This document shows, one piece after another, positions 45,849 to 57,465 of a stretch of DNA of 64,000 nt. The notes below the pieces were generated by a model, which did no database searches, was not told where the DNA came from, and saw nothing but the letters and a program-made list of their open reading frames with translations. This stretch comes from Isoetes taiwanensis. Its lineage: Eukaryota; Streptophyta; Lycopodiopsida; Isoetales; Isoetaceae. Location: positions 11,759,255-11,823,254 of the forward strand of contig JAJEKV010000011.1 in the NCBI GenBank assembly GCA_021234155.1, given 5' to 3'. A program made the position numbers and the translations under genes. How positions within the stretch are numbered: position 1 is the first letter of the stretch; every line of letters starts with the position of its first letter.

Positions 45849-46164
45849 TTATAAACGATTATAATCTGAATAATCCCAACCTTCCAGCAGAGCTGCAAGT
45901 TCCTCGTCTGGAGGAGGATCTTGAGGATCAAGAGCGGGAGCGGGAGTGGGAGCGAGAGCGAGAGCAGGAGTGGGAGCAGGAGCGGGAGGAGCGGGAGCCG
46001 GAGCGGGAGCGGGAGCGGGAGGAGCTTGCCAATTTCTTGCCTGACGAGGTACAATCACTCTTAAAGCATCTAAGAATAACTCAATTCTTCTATTTTCATC
46101 AATTTGGTCAAGTCGTCTCCTTCGTTGCCGCCGATTCCGTCTCGGCGCCATTCATTGAACAGAG
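45849..46164 (-). CDS. Arg-rich, Pro/Ala-linker ORF of an unknown repeat family
   Basis: ATG 46151 on the minus strand opens exactly 100 codons. They encode an Arg-rich start (MAPRRNRRQRRRRLDQIDEN), an amphipathic segment RIELFLDALRVIVP, a NWQAPPAPAPAPAP linker made by a GGGAGC-type hexamer microsatellite, and an acidic end, PDEELAALLEGWDYSDYNRL. Pieces recur at 32364, at both sides of the palindrome centre (34290-34469 and 34514-34695) and at 42060. The recurrence makes it part of a mobile or amplified element. A basic N-terminus would suit nucleic-acid binding, but I do not recognise the family. Confidence 0.55.
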
Positions 46165-46564
46165 AGCAGGTCCGGCCTGTCGCCAAGGCCGTTCAGGCTG
46201 CCGTTACAGCAACAGGGTGGCATCCCCAATTTAAGGGGTGCTCACCCTTTTAAAAGCAATGGTTTATAAAACCATTAAAGCTATTTCTTACCTTAGCTTA
46301 ATGTAGTACCATATATATTGCCTTGTTGTTATTTATTCCAAATAGATAAACTCTTAATGGCCAAGATTATTCCCATAGCCATGGAACAAGGCAACCGAGT
46401 CCCCTAGTCTGTCCGGCCATGGCGTACCACAGCAACTTAGACTAGGCGACATGCGACCATTACCCGTCTATGGCCCAAATACTATAGAACATTCCATTAT
46501 GCCAGACATTAATATGCATGCACAATATATAACAATGGTCTGTAAAAATATTTTAGGCATAACA
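46165..46564 (-). repeat. Truncated 3' LTR
   Basis: It aligns with 52537-52921, sharing AGCAGGTCCGGCCTGTCGCC, GTGGCATCCCC-ATTTAAGGG and TAAAAATATTTTAGGCATAA. An extra 15-base piece (near 46430-46447) is absent from the 5' LTR. Homology stops at 46165, where GAACAGAG of the neighbouring repeat begins. A polypurine tract, CCCAGGGAGGGAGTAA on the minus strand, lies at 46565-46580. Confidence 0.9.
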
Positions 46565-46590
46565 TTACTCCCTCCCTGGGATTCTTGTCC

Positions 46591-47987
46591 TCAAGAATCG
46601 GCTCCAGACCATTGAGCCATAACATCCAGATATTGAGTCATGAAACGACGACTCTCCCACGTCGCTTCTGAGACAGGTCTATGCTTCCATTTCACCAGAA
46701 ATTCCATCTGGTCTCTTTGGCGGATCCGCATTATCCAGGAATTCAATATTCTTTCAGGGGTAGGGATTCTATCCAACTCCACCATGTGTTCCTGTGAAGG
46801 CACAACATTCGCAGCTTTCCCTAGAGCTGGTCGCAACTGGCTCACATGGAAAACTGGATGAATGTCTACATTCGGTGGAAGTTGCAACTTGAAGGCAACA
46901 TCACTATATTTCTTCAAAATTTTATAAGGACCACTGTATCTTGGGGAGAGCTTTGGTTTCTTTCCTGCAAGCAATGGCAATATTGCTTTTCTTTTCAGAT
47001 TTGCAGGGAAGACCACACGAAGGTACACCATCTGACCCTCATGTAGCTCGATCGGGACTCTTGACAAATTGGCACGTGCCCTTGCCCCATCTTGGGCCTG
47101 TCTCATATACAATTGACACAACCCAAGTGTCACATCCATGCCGTCAAGCATACTTATAGCAGCATCAGTTTTCAGCCCACCAAAACCAAGCGATACAGGT
47201 CCTCTGGGATTTCTCCCAAATATATCCACAAACGGGCTCGTCTTGATGCTCTGTTGGAACCCATTATTGTAAGCAAACTCCACAATTGGCAAATAGTCCT
47301 CCCATCTGGATTGCCAAGTGGCCACATACGATCTCAACATGTCCTCCAGAATTTGATTCACTCTTTCAGTTTGCCCATCCGTTTCCGGATGATCTCCACT
47401 AGAGAACTGAAGAGTGCATTTTAATGCAGAGAACAATTCACGCCAGAAATTCCCAGTGAATTTCACATCACGATCGCTTACAATAGCTTTGGGTAATCCA
47501 AAAATAGGAAATACATGCTGCAAATAAGCCTTGGCCACCGCAAAGCCATCAGCATTCTTTGTCAGAGGTATAAAGCGTGCATACTTCGTCAACCTATCCA
47601 CAATAACAAGTATCTGGGTATAGTGATGCACAGTACGAGGCAACTTCACAATGAAATCCATAGAGATTTCACTCCATCTCTCCTCTGGCACAGGCAGAGG
47701 TTGCAGAAGTCCTGGAGTCTTGCCTCGACCCGCTTTAACCTGTTGACAAGTTTCACAAACTTTTACGTATTCCTGCATATCCTCTTTCAAACTAGGCCAG
47801 TAAAACATTCTTTTGAGCGATTCATATGTTTTCCACTCACCTCCATGCCCAGCATAAGGTGATCATGAATTTCGCTCAATAATTGCTTTCTCAAAGTGTC
47901 CACAGCAGGAACATAAATACGTCCCTTATGATACCAGAGTCCATTCTGGATATCCCAAGCATCCGGTAACTTGGATAGATGCTGCAT
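46591..47987 (-). pseudogene. Chromovirus integrase with chromodomain
   Basis: The main frame (46591-47808) has the Zn-domain tail CETCQQVKAG, the core with Asp in EISMDFIVKLP, Asp in IVSDRDVKFTG and Glu in HPETDGQTERVNQIL, the GPY/F-type region KLSPRYSGPYKILKK, and a C-terminal chromodomain around EFLVKWKHRPVSEATWE. The HHCC start (IHDHLMLG) lies upstream in another frame (47787-47987), so at least one frameshift separates them. Integrases insert the cDNA, and the chromodomain guides insertion to marked chromatin. Confidence 0.9.
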
Positions 47988-49493
47988 ATATAGGCATCCA
48001 AGTCATATGCTTGCTTAATCTGTGACACCAATACAATTTCACATTGAACCATCAGATTTACTTCCCGAACCCTAGAAAGAGCATCAGCAACAGGATTCTT
48101 TTTCCCGGGAAGGTGTTCAACAAGAAAATGGAATTGAGAAAGAAAGTCCAATCATCTTGCTTGCCTTGGACTTACCTCGGCCTGGCTTTGCAGGAATTTC
48201 AAGGGTTTATGATCAGTATAGACCACAAATTCACACTTATTGCGGAGATAATGTTTCCAGACTTTGAGCGCATGAACCATTGCCAGTAACTCCTGCTCAT
48301 AGGTGGAATAGTTCTTTCCCGCAGCATTGAGTTGACGACTTTCATATGCCATTACTCTACCATCCTGCATGAGAACAACACCAATGGCATAACCACAAGC
48401 ATTTGTGTAAACCTCATAAGGTTTACTCATGTCTGGAATCAACAGAATAGGCGCTGAGGTCAGCAACCTCTTCAGCATATCCATTGCCTGCTGCCGCTTC
48501 ACCGTCCATTGCCACTGGACATTAGTTTTCAACAACATAGTTAAAGCAGCTGCAATCTTGGCAAAATTCCAGACAAATCTGCGATAATAACTGGCCAATC
48601 CCAAGAAACTACGCAACTCAGGTACATTCTTTGGCACGGGCCAAGACTGAATTGCCTCCGTCTTCTTGGGATCTACAGCTACACTTTCAGCAGATACAAT
48701 GTGGCCCAAATATTCCACATGTGCTTTCAAAAATTCGCACTTTGACATCGTTGCATACAACTTATGTTGCCTGAGCGGAGTTAACACGGAGCGTAAATGA
48801 TTCAAATGCTCCTCTAAGGTTTTGCTATACACCAAGACATCATCTAAAACTACTTCCACAAAAGTATCAAGACATCCTACAAAAACCTCATTCATCATTC
48901 TGGAAAAAGTAGCAGAAGCATTCGTTAGTCCAAAAGGCATCACCAAAAATTCAAAATGACCAAAGGTGGTCATGAAGGCAGTCTTATGTACATCCGACTC
49001 CTTCACCTTTATCTGGTGATAACCACTGTGCAAATCCGACTTAGAAAAATATTTAGCTCCTGTTAATCTATCCATAATCTCATCAATCCTAGGTAAGGGG
49101 TACCTTTTTGGTGATCGTAATCTTATTCAAGGCACGATAATCAATGCACATCCACATTGATCCATCTTTTTTCTTGACTAGAATGACAGGAGCACCGTAA
49201 GAGGATTTGCTAGGCCTCACAAACCCTTTGGCTAACAGCTCATGAACCTGCTTCTTTACCTCCTCTTGTTCCAATATAGACAATCTATAAGGGCTACGAA
49301 ACACAGGTTTGGATCTAGGCTCTAAATCAATCTCATGTTCAATCTCCCTCCTAGGTGGAAGGCTTTCAGGCAGTTCCTCAGGGAAGACATCCTGAAATTC
49401 ATACAACAGATCCTGCAACTCTTTTTGGCCTTTTGAATTCTCTATGACCTCACTATCAGCATCATATGACTGCACTCGACAACAGGATAACAT
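47891..49493 (-). pseudogene. Chromovirus reverse transcriptase and RNase H
   Basis: The palm begins in the 49089-49493 frame ([43 protein letters not shown]). It continues after a frameshift at 48152-49075 with KSDLHSGYHQI, the catalytic box VVLDDVLVYSK (usual form YIDD, with both Asp kept), and the connection LGLASYYRRF. RNase H follows with YTNACGYAIGVVL, where the first catalytic Asp of the usual DAS is Asn, and TDHKPLKFL. The 47891-48151 frame adds LPGKKNPVADALSR, the RNase H end. Function is lost. Confidence 0.9.
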
Positions 49494-51177
49494 TCATCAA
49501 TAAACAGAAGAAAACATTGATGGAAGATTTACGTACCAGTTTCTTGACCTGAAGCGACGATACGATCTTTGAAGCTCCCGTCAAAGGACTCCCCTGCAGA
49601 GAGATCTCCCGTCCATCGTGCTTCAGCGTCACCTGATGAGTGTTCCAATCTACTGCAGTAGGCTTAACCCGCTGCAACCATGTTATCCCCAGCACCACAT
49701 CATACCGGCCAACATCCAAAAGGCCAAAATCAAGCTTTTCCTGGTATCCTTGAATACACAAGGGCACCCCAATAGCTTTGCGATCCTTCACCTGAGAATC
49801 ATTCACAAAAAGGCCCATCTACCTTGTACTTATTGGTCTTTACACAAGGTAGATGCAGTTCTTCCACCAACTTAAAAGAGATAAACATGTCAGAAAAGCC
49901 ACAATCTAATAACACAACAACGTTTCGGCCCATGATTCTACCCAAGAATCTAATCACCCGTCTAGCAAACATGTCCATGATGTCTTTGCGTGCGGGCATG
50001 TCCAGCGCGCACAGCTCTTCCATGACAATGGCTGAAATCGTCTTAGATTCCAATACTTCTTCAACCTTTTCAGTCACGTTTGCTGTCTTGTTATCAGCTT
50101 TCTTGTTCTGTGGCTGAGAGCATTCACGACTAATGTGCCCCGGCTCCCCACACCTATAGCAGAAAATCCCCTTCCTGGGACCACCGGACTTAGAGTCCGC
50201 CTTACGCTTCTTGGACTCTCCACCTGCAGACTTAGGCTTAGGCTGCTCAGACGTTTCAGACTTTTTCTTCTTGAAAAACCCGTTTTTCTTCTTTGAGAAC
50301 TTCCGGGACGTCCTTAAAAGACTCATCCTCTTCCCCAAGCTGACGAGCCAACATCGTTGCCCTCTCAAAATCCTCGGGCTTCAACCCGATTATCTGCTTC
50401 TTGAGAGCAACACTGGATAGACCACCTAGGAAGAAATCAACCTGCCGAGCCTCGGACAAGTCGCCAACCCTGTGGATATAACCCCATACCTTATTGATAT
50501 AAGCACTGAGAGAACTTGTTTGCTTACAGTACCGCAGCTTCTCAAGCACATCACGAGCATCATGCTGAGGTGCATACTCCCCAATAAAGTACTTTCTGAA
50601 ATCGGACCAGGTATTCACCTCTTTCTTCATGGTAGGACCATTCCACCAACTATAGGCGTCCGATTTCAGCCGCATCTATGCAATAAACAACCGCGCCTTA
50701 TCACCTTTATTGGTAGCCTCAAAAAAGGTCTCAAGCTTGTCAATCCAAGCCATAGCCTCCTCAGCAGTGCCCTTCCCATCCCAATCCGGGATCTTTGTGC
50801 TCTCGAGACTTCGGATGTCCTCCTTGCTCAATCCAGAACTCTTCAGTGATTGCTCCACAGCAGCACTAGTACCAGGTACATCCGGGTCCACCACCACAAC
50901 TGCCGGAAACTTCCCTTTCTCCGCAGACTTCCCTAGGCCATCCGTGTCAGCAAGGGTCTCCAATATAGTTCTTATAGCAGTCTGAGTGTCCCAACACTGC
51001 CTTGAGGCTCTGCTGCACTCCCAGCAAGTCCTCACCCCACTTCATCTGCATGATCTCCAGGTTCTTCTGGGTTTCCTGTACGCGAGCAGCTAGCCCTCGT
51101 ACATCAGCTTCCTCCTCCGTAGAAGTCGCCTGCCTTGCGACAGTATGTGTGCCTGCACTAGTCTCTCTGTGCTCCAT
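49462..51177 (-). pseudogene. Chromovirus gag and aspartic protease
   Basis: Gag starts at ATG 51177 with a coiled-coil-like segment, shifts frame near 50950, and includes KIPDWDGKGTAEEAMAWIDK, a stop near 50676, then DAYSWWNGPTMKKEVNTWSD and a helical capsid segment. The CCHC zinc knuckle CYRCGEPGHISREC is near 50160. The protease has VVVLLDCGFSDMFI, where the usual DSG is DCG, and VVLGITWLQRVKPTAVDW further on. Several frameshifts and stops separate these pieces. Confidence 0.88.
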
Positions 51178-51209
51178 CTCAGCTACTCAAGGTCCAAGCC
51201 GCAACTTAG

Positions 51210-51222
51210 GATCTGATACCAC
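51210..51222 (-). other. Primer-binding site of the chromovirus
   Basis: Directly after the LTR end (TAACA), the minus strand reads GTGGTATCAGATC. TGGTATCAGA is complementary to the 3' end of plant initiator-methionine tRNA, the usual primer for this group. Confidence 0.88.
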
Positions 51223-52921
51223 TGTTACGAACCAAAATTTTAGTACCAAAAATTTTGATTTGTATTCACATCAAACCATCAGAGTATACAGAACAAGTAC
51301 TGCCTCCCACGAGGCTATATACATGAAAACCACGTATATAGATAACAAGAAGACAACATAAGATAACTAAATGCACACGTACGCTCCGCCAGCTATCAAA
51401 CAGCCTGCACAAGCTTCCACGTGTTAGTAACATGCATAAGAGTTATCTGGTAGTGTCAACATGAAGCAATGACCGACGGACTGCAAATACACACATCTGG
51501 AATCCACCACATGCACCATAGCATCTGCCATGCAGACACACCCCACCATATCTAGACAGTACGTCGTCTAGAACCCCCGCGCTGGTGGATCTAGAGGGAG
51601 GGAGAAACTGCAAGCAACCTAAGACCCTAGGTTGTTAGACTGTTGGTTCCACCCGTCACCGTCCCATACCAGTGACGAGGTTCACCTCACCAACACCGAT
51701 GGTCCTTATCCGATAAGTCACGCTTATCTATGCCATTGCTATGCATACAACTCCCACATATAGATACTTGAGGCACCTATCCTCATATCACCAAAACACA
51801 TTCACAGGATCCTTGCTTTCACTAGACTGTTGATGTTAATATAGTGTCGTCCCATACCAACACCATATCACATCGCACTAGCACTCACAAGATACCTTTA
51901 AGGCGAGCATTACACTATGGCAACACTCACAGAGGGTATTCAAAGGAGAAATTTTAGCAGCTTTAAAATAACTGCAATGACAAGCAGCGCCCTCACGGTG
52001 CAACCAACTACTTCGTCACAACAGGGTAAGGCCCTAAGTTGCCTCGGATTCAATACCGGATTTCCAGAAAGGGGACGGTTAAGCAATTCTTAGGATAGGG
52101 GACGAGTTCCTGGCGTTTCCAGACTCTTACTATTCCAGTTTATCATGGAGCTTATAAATCACTAGTAGTTCTTACTCTACTATAATCCCTGTAGCATATT
52201 TGCCCAAGGGCAATACCGGAATGCATCCAGCTCAGGCTTACCAGGTATAAGCTTCCTGCCGCAATTCTAGTACGGCAACGGCTCCCACCTTTACTCTTAA
52301 TTCCGACATCTTCCTTTCGGTCTACTCTAGTTGCTTCCTGCTGCAACAAAATCTGGCAGCTGTAGTCTTCCCCTAGCTTGTTGCTTGGTTCTATGACCAA
52401 TCTGGCCTCCTTTTGTCTGTAACAGACCGCCCTCCAATTCTGTGACAAATCAGGCTGCTTGCTCCTTAATCTAATCTGCTGCCAACGTGGCAAGGCCACG
52501 TGGCGACCACCCAAAAGTCAGGTGGGTTTGCCGGATAGCAGGTCCGGCCTGTCGCCAAGGCCGTTCAGGCTGATGTTACAGCAACAGGGTGGCATCCCCG
52601 ATTTAAGGGGTGCTCACCCTTTTAAAAGCAATGGTTTATAAAACCATTAAAGGTATTTCTTACCTTAGCTTAATGTAATACCATATATATTGTCTTGTTG
52701 TTATTTATTCCAAATAGATAAACTCTTAATGGCCAAGGTTATTCCCATAGCCATGGAACAAGGCAACCAAGTCCTCTAGTCTGTCCGGCCATGGCGTGCC
52801 ACAGGACATGCGACCATTACCCGTCTATGGCCCAAATACCATAGAACATTCCATTATGCCAAACATTAATATGCATGCACAATATATAACAATGGTCTGT
52901 AAAAATATTTTAGGCATAACA
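51223..52921 (-). repeat. 5' LTR, ~1.7 kb
   Basis: On the minus strand it starts TGTTATGCCTAAAATATTTT and ends GGTTCGTAACA, next to the primer-binding site. The right flank is TCTTATTTG. The target duplication cannot be checked because the other LTR is truncated. No complete open frame of interest lies within. Confidence 0.88.
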
Positions 52922-54560
52922 TCTTATTTGTTTGTGTCACAAAATAAGGTAACGTTCCTACTCTTATTGTCATTAGTTCCATGACAAATTCAGAACAATT
53001 GCACCATAACCTAAGCTGGAATGATAATAGACATTATAAAATCGAGAGTTAGCAAACAATACATCAAACTCACCTTCTCAAGCACCTCTGCCCAGAATGA
53101 GATATTTTTGTCTTAAGAGCAGCATGATTGTAAGGGTTTCGTATTCCTTACCCCACAGTCAGATAGTAAATACCAATATGAGGTGCTAAAAGAAAGTCCA
53201 CAATGTTGGAAGGAGGTCAAATGCTACCCGCACCAAATCAACTTTACATCTATCAAAAGCTAGCAGTAATAGTCAATCACAAGGAAGATACTACAAGAGA
53301 AATGGGGTGTAGCATCAACCATAGCATTAGATGGATTTTTTTGGTGGTTTTTGAGGTGAAAACAGTTGGTAGCTTTCCTTCCCAATCTCGTAGGACGGGA
53401 TGGAGCTGGAATGGGTTGCTTGCCCTTGGTCGTTTTGGCTATTCGTATCCGGCCTGTTCTTCGGAACCGCTTTAGCTTGTGGGATTTGTGCATGTTCAGA
53501 TTGAGTTGGAAGTTGGGAAGTGCATTTCACCTTATTGTTGCATGCCACAACGCGGGTCCCTGACTCGCGTCGTGCTTGCCCCGTGTTCCAAAGGATTTGG
53601 TTCCTCGGGTTTGTGTGCAACCATTGAACGAGCTCGACTAGAGCTTAGCAAATACCTGAGGAACACTGAGGTTACAGTAACTAACATAACCCCGCCGATA
53701 TGGCCGTTGTGCCGGCGACCAAGTACGAGGTTATGGGGAAGCGAGCTTTTCTCCGGCGGCTATGGCGGACGAGCAAGGCGGAGAGTACAAGTAGGTGAGA
53801 TGGGAGCAAAAAATAACCGTCACTTTTTTTCATTAAGCTAAAAAATTTTCATTTTTTTTTTTTTAAATTTATACGACAGACATACGCATTTTCATACGAG
53901 TGCATGTCGGGAAAAATACGGGTTTCTTTTGAATTCTAAGACGATGTTTTGCCGGACACGCACTCTGTGCTCCCGTGCCTATTTGATGTCGTCTCGACGC
54001 CGGATGCTGGTGCTCCTTGGGTATTGAACTGTTCCCAACACGTTGGTGCAAAAATCACCTCCATCCGAGTTACCTAGAAAAAGTTATAGACCTTGGAAAC
54101 AAGAGACTTCCTTTCTCCAAGAACTTAACATACTTAACTATGATAACTCATACCTTCATACCTAACTAGTGAAATCCTCTCATAACTAGGCCAGCACACA
54201 TACTAATTATGGAATTGGGGTAATTTAACCTAAGACAAAGCAAGGGGGATTCACTCATGTATAAGGGGGATATGCCATCTGCGTGCATGGGGTGGCAAAA
54301 AACCCCCCTGTATACGGATCTTTAAAAGCAAATTTTGACCCCTTTCGAATAAAAATTACCTAGGATAGTGCAAAAAAATACCAGAAAAAGGACCCCCTGC
54401 CGACCGTATATGTACGAAAATGGGTCCAAAAAACCCCCTTCCCGCGCATGCAGATGGGTTATACGCCCAAAACTGTGAACCCCCCTTGAGACAAAGTCCC
54501 CTACAACTAACCAACCTAACGAGTTAGACTATGGCCAGTGCAATGATTTGGTCTGCCAAA
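52922..54560. other. Spacer with no recognised gene
   Basis: The GC content rises near 53380-53810 and a 33-codon frame beginning MAVVPATKYEVMGKRAFLRR starts near 53699, but I do not recognise it. A T-run lies at 53845-53867. Partially inverted CCATCTGCGTGCATGGGG (about 54271) and CCCGCGCATGCAGATGG (about 54441) flank a C-run-rich block. Confidence 0.45.
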
Positions 54561-54565
54561 ATCAC

Positions 54566-54582
54566 GCTTTGATACCACTGTG
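54566..54582 (-). other. Orphan primer-binding site and LTR end
   Basis: On the minus strand, TCTGCACA is followed by GTGGTATCAAAGCGTG, which is the form of an LTR terminus (CA) plus a methionine-tRNA primer site. The LTR would extend to the right to about 54790. No retrotransposon coding sequence lies to the left, so this is a relic. Confidence 0.5.
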
Positions 54583-55198
54583 CAGAATCTATATGATGCT
54601 CCCATTGTACCGATACGGGGAATTCCCCTCCTATGGCAACTACATCACTATAGAAAGGCCCTCCATCTAACTCAGACCACTTGGGATGGCCAAGTGTCCG
54701 GGTGAGGAACGCGGAGGTATCATTCGTCCCACGTCCTCTATGGGAATCCTATACAGCGAAAGCGTACATATATGTTAGCACACAACAATCATGCTCAAAA
54801 TAATATACCACAACGATAAGACACTCCCCCCTCCAACAAAAGGGTTGCCCCCTAAGGGCAACCCAAAAAATGTTTTTAAAGACAAGAACGGTCGTGCTTA
54901 TAAAATATGTACAAATTTGCACCTGCAAATATGCACATGCGGGGATTTTATTTTTTTAGGTTATTATGTTGATTTTACAATCCGGTTTTGAAGTCGCACA
55001 TTTTTTTACCACCGTTGAAAGGACGCGACCCATTGTAGTAACATTTTGCTACTTTGGGTACGGAAATCTGAAATGCTATTAGGTTACGCAACTCTGCCGG
55101 AATAACACCAGGTATAAACCTCTGCTAAATCGGATCCTTTAGCCCATAGTTCTGCCCTCCGGTTGCTTATTCTTCAACACGAAATAGTTTGTGCCCAA

Positions 55199-56408
55199 AT
55201 GGAGCCGCGAAAAGCCCCTGTCAGGAAAAAATCATATGCCAAAGGAGAGATGGAAAAGACAGCCAGTGCTAAAAGACCAGAATTTGGCACCGCAGAGATT
55301 GAGAAACCATTATTGGCCTTTGATGCTGAGAAGCTGCTATATTCACTCTTGAAACCTTGGGAATTGGTACCAAGGATATCATTCCTTAGAAAATTTCCTT
55401 ATGTCCTGTTTCATGTGGTAACCATTTCCATCTCGTTATTATAAACACAGGGAGGTCATTCTCATGAATTTTTGCGTTGGCATCGATGTTCAAGAACAAC
55501 CGATCCATATCAACACTATGAGAAAAATGAGTTTCTTCTCAAGGTATGTATGACACACTTGTACCTGCAATAAGTTCAGGGTTTGATTGCATGTGGTGCT
55601 CTCTCAGAGGCATCATAAAATGGTTGCTGAAAAGGAAGCTTGGAACAGGCAAAGGGAATTGAGAGAAGATATGGTTCATTTGCTTACAAGGCTGCATTCT
55701 ATTGAACATGAAAGGCGCCACTTTATAGGTCTTTATCCACCAGAATTCTTACTTTTTATTGTCCATATCCTTAGAATCTGAGAAAGTATACATGAAATGC
55801 AAATGACAATGACCAACATATCATACTACAAATTTTCAGGCAGATAAAAGTTTTGAAGCTTTGGTAGCTTCTTAAAACTTTTGATAAGCATATAGAACTT
55901 TACAATTTGATGCTAGTTTAGCTCCTTGCCAGGGGACTTTTCCTGTATAGGTGAAAGGTAATAGTGTTCAGAGAGGAGGTATAAGTTCTTAATATGGAAG
56001 CATACTATATGCAGATAAACGTAAACAGAATCATGCAGATGAGGAGGCTGCAAATATAAAAATTGGCGCCCTGAGTTTGGCAAATACATTTTTTCAGAAA
56101 AAGTCCAATTTTGCTGCTTTGAACCCTATTAAGGGAAAGGGTAGGGATGCGCCTACTGCACCTGCTTCAATTGGCCAGGAAGAACCTCCAGTAGTACAAG
56201 CCCTTCATCCTTCTAGCAGTGAGTATTCTTCTGAAACATCATTAATTTTTATGCTTCTGGCAGAGGCTGATTAAATAAGTTCGTTGCAACAGTTGCTGCA
56301 AGGAAAGAAGTTGAAGAGTTAGAAGCTTTCGATGCAAAACTTGAAGCTCCTGTGGACCCAAAGAAAAAGCGTGGCAGTGCTGTTTCTTTCCCCAAAAAAA
56401 GGAAATAA
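55199..56408 (+). CDS. Unrecognised five-exon gene, ~242 residues, nuclear-type C-terminus
   Basis: Exons are 55199-55417, 55451-55543, 55608-55728, 56039-56218 and 56294-56408, and phases fit throughout. Exon 3 uses a weak ATAG/GTCTTT donor, chosen because it alone restores the phase of exon 4. The protein has a basic start (MEPRKAPVRKKSYAKGE), a conserved-looking centre with LLYSLLKPWELVPRISFLRK and GGHSHEFLRWHRC, a charged coiled-coil-like segment (EKEAWNRQRELREDMVHLLT), and a basic tail with DPKKKRGS and FPKKRK, which resembles a nuclear localisation signal. An ATG at 55163 in the same frame is a less likely start. I do not recognise the family. A degenerate copy of the 3' half lies at 58572-59325. 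Confidence 0.65.
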
Positions 56409-57057
56409 TGTTCATGTCTATGGTACATACTTATGTACAGTGCTTGAATGTAAAGGTAATGTTATAACATTATTGCAATGACATAAACCTAACCACATTC
56501 AACAAGTGTTTAACTTTTAGATTTTGTAATGCCAGCAGGAGGTCGAATAATAGTTTTGAAGGGAGCCAAAATAAATTGCAAACTTGGGATTGCTCAATAT
56601 TGATTACTCGTGGTTCTGAGATGATTATGCAAAGTGCTTCCCTCATCATCGGTCCATGTTCTCCATGGCATATGATAAAGACCTTTCAAGCTACAAGAAC
56701 ATATTTCTTCAATCTTCCTTCTCAATTTATTAGCCATTTTGGCTCGTTCAGCTGACCTACTCTTGACATGTGACCAACAAAAGCAATGGGCCCTCGTTGG
56801 AAATGAAACACCATTGCGGTGCACTTAGATGTGAAACAATTATTATATGCATAATACCTAGCAGGGGAGATGGGATGTGAGAAATGTATCACAAATTTGG
56901 GCCTACATTTCATTAGACATGAAATTACACTAGTGTACAACAATATATAAAGCTTATTGCCATTTACCTATTTAGTGATAGAGCCATTAGCGCACCAAAT
57001 CAAATCAATTCAAAATAGTACTATGCACATGGTTTTCCGATTGGAAAATAATAATGG

Positions 57058-57190
57058 CCCATCGCAGTGGTGGTCTAGTGGTTTAGATCTCTGGTTTGGC
57101 CTACTCCAACCACATGTTCAAATCCTACTGACTACAGCTGGGTGGGAGACATCCATGCGATGTGTTTTCCCTCCCTTCAAAAAAAAAAAG
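57058..57190 (+). mobile_element. tRNA-derived SINE, copy 1
   Basis: The head has an A box, TGGTCTAGTGG (57072), and a B box, TGTTCAAATCC, about 40 bases on, spaced as in tRNA genes. A short body, TGGGTGGGAGAC, and CCCTCCCTTC precede an A-rich tail. After the tail, a unit close to AAAAAAGAAAAGGAATAAGA is repeated three times (57180-57262). Confidence 0.8.
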
Positions 57191-57263
57191 AAAAGGAATA
57201 AGAATATGAAAAAAAAAGAAAAGGAATAAGAATATGAAAAAAAAAGAAAAGGAATAAGAATAT

Positions 57264-57465
57264 GGCTGTACTTGTGATTATGTATATAACTGTGCAGTAT
57301 GTCAGCATCCTTATTGCTACTAAGGTTTTTCCTAAAACCCTTCGTATGGGTTTTTAATCCTCGGTAGTAATACCGATGCTCTCTTTGTACTTGGGTCCCA
57401 TAGGCCAGTTGGTCTCTGTGGATGATAAAATCATATTCTATTCTATTCTATTGTTTATATTTGGT
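57264..57465 (+). mobile_element. 5'-truncated LINE 3' end
   Basis: It shares the 3' UTR of the 21.4-27.5-kb LINE: GTATATAACTGTGCAGTATG, TTTTTCCTAAAACCCTTCG, TGGGTCCCATAGGCCAGTTG and GTGGATGATAAAA, then a TATTC repeat tail. It is missing from the equivalent place in copy 2 of the segmental duplication, so it was probably inserted in copy 1 after the duplication. Confidence 0.8.

Larger units (their letters stand above)
46165..52921 (-). mobile_element. Ty3/gypsy chromovirus LTR retrotransposon
   Basis: On the minus strand the order is 5' LTR, primer-binding site, gag with CCHC knuckle, protease, RT, RNase H, integrase with chromodomain, polypurine tract and 3' LTR. This order and the chromodomain identify a chromovirus. 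The LTR termini are TGTTA and TAACA. The 5' LTR is about 1.7 kb, whereas only the first 400 bases of the 3' LTR remain, cut off at 46165 by the Arg-rich ORF family. Frameshifts in gag-pol and altered catalytic residues show it is dead. Confidence 0.92.

Noticed and set aside
53327-53620. 97-codon minus frame and overlapping plus frames near 53.3-53.8 kb
   Set aside because: No domain, no splice support, mutually overlapping frames of similar quality.
57058-57120. Possible functional tRNA gene
   Set aside because: A and B boxes are good but there is no paired acceptor stem, and a second copy with an A-tail marks it as a SINE.
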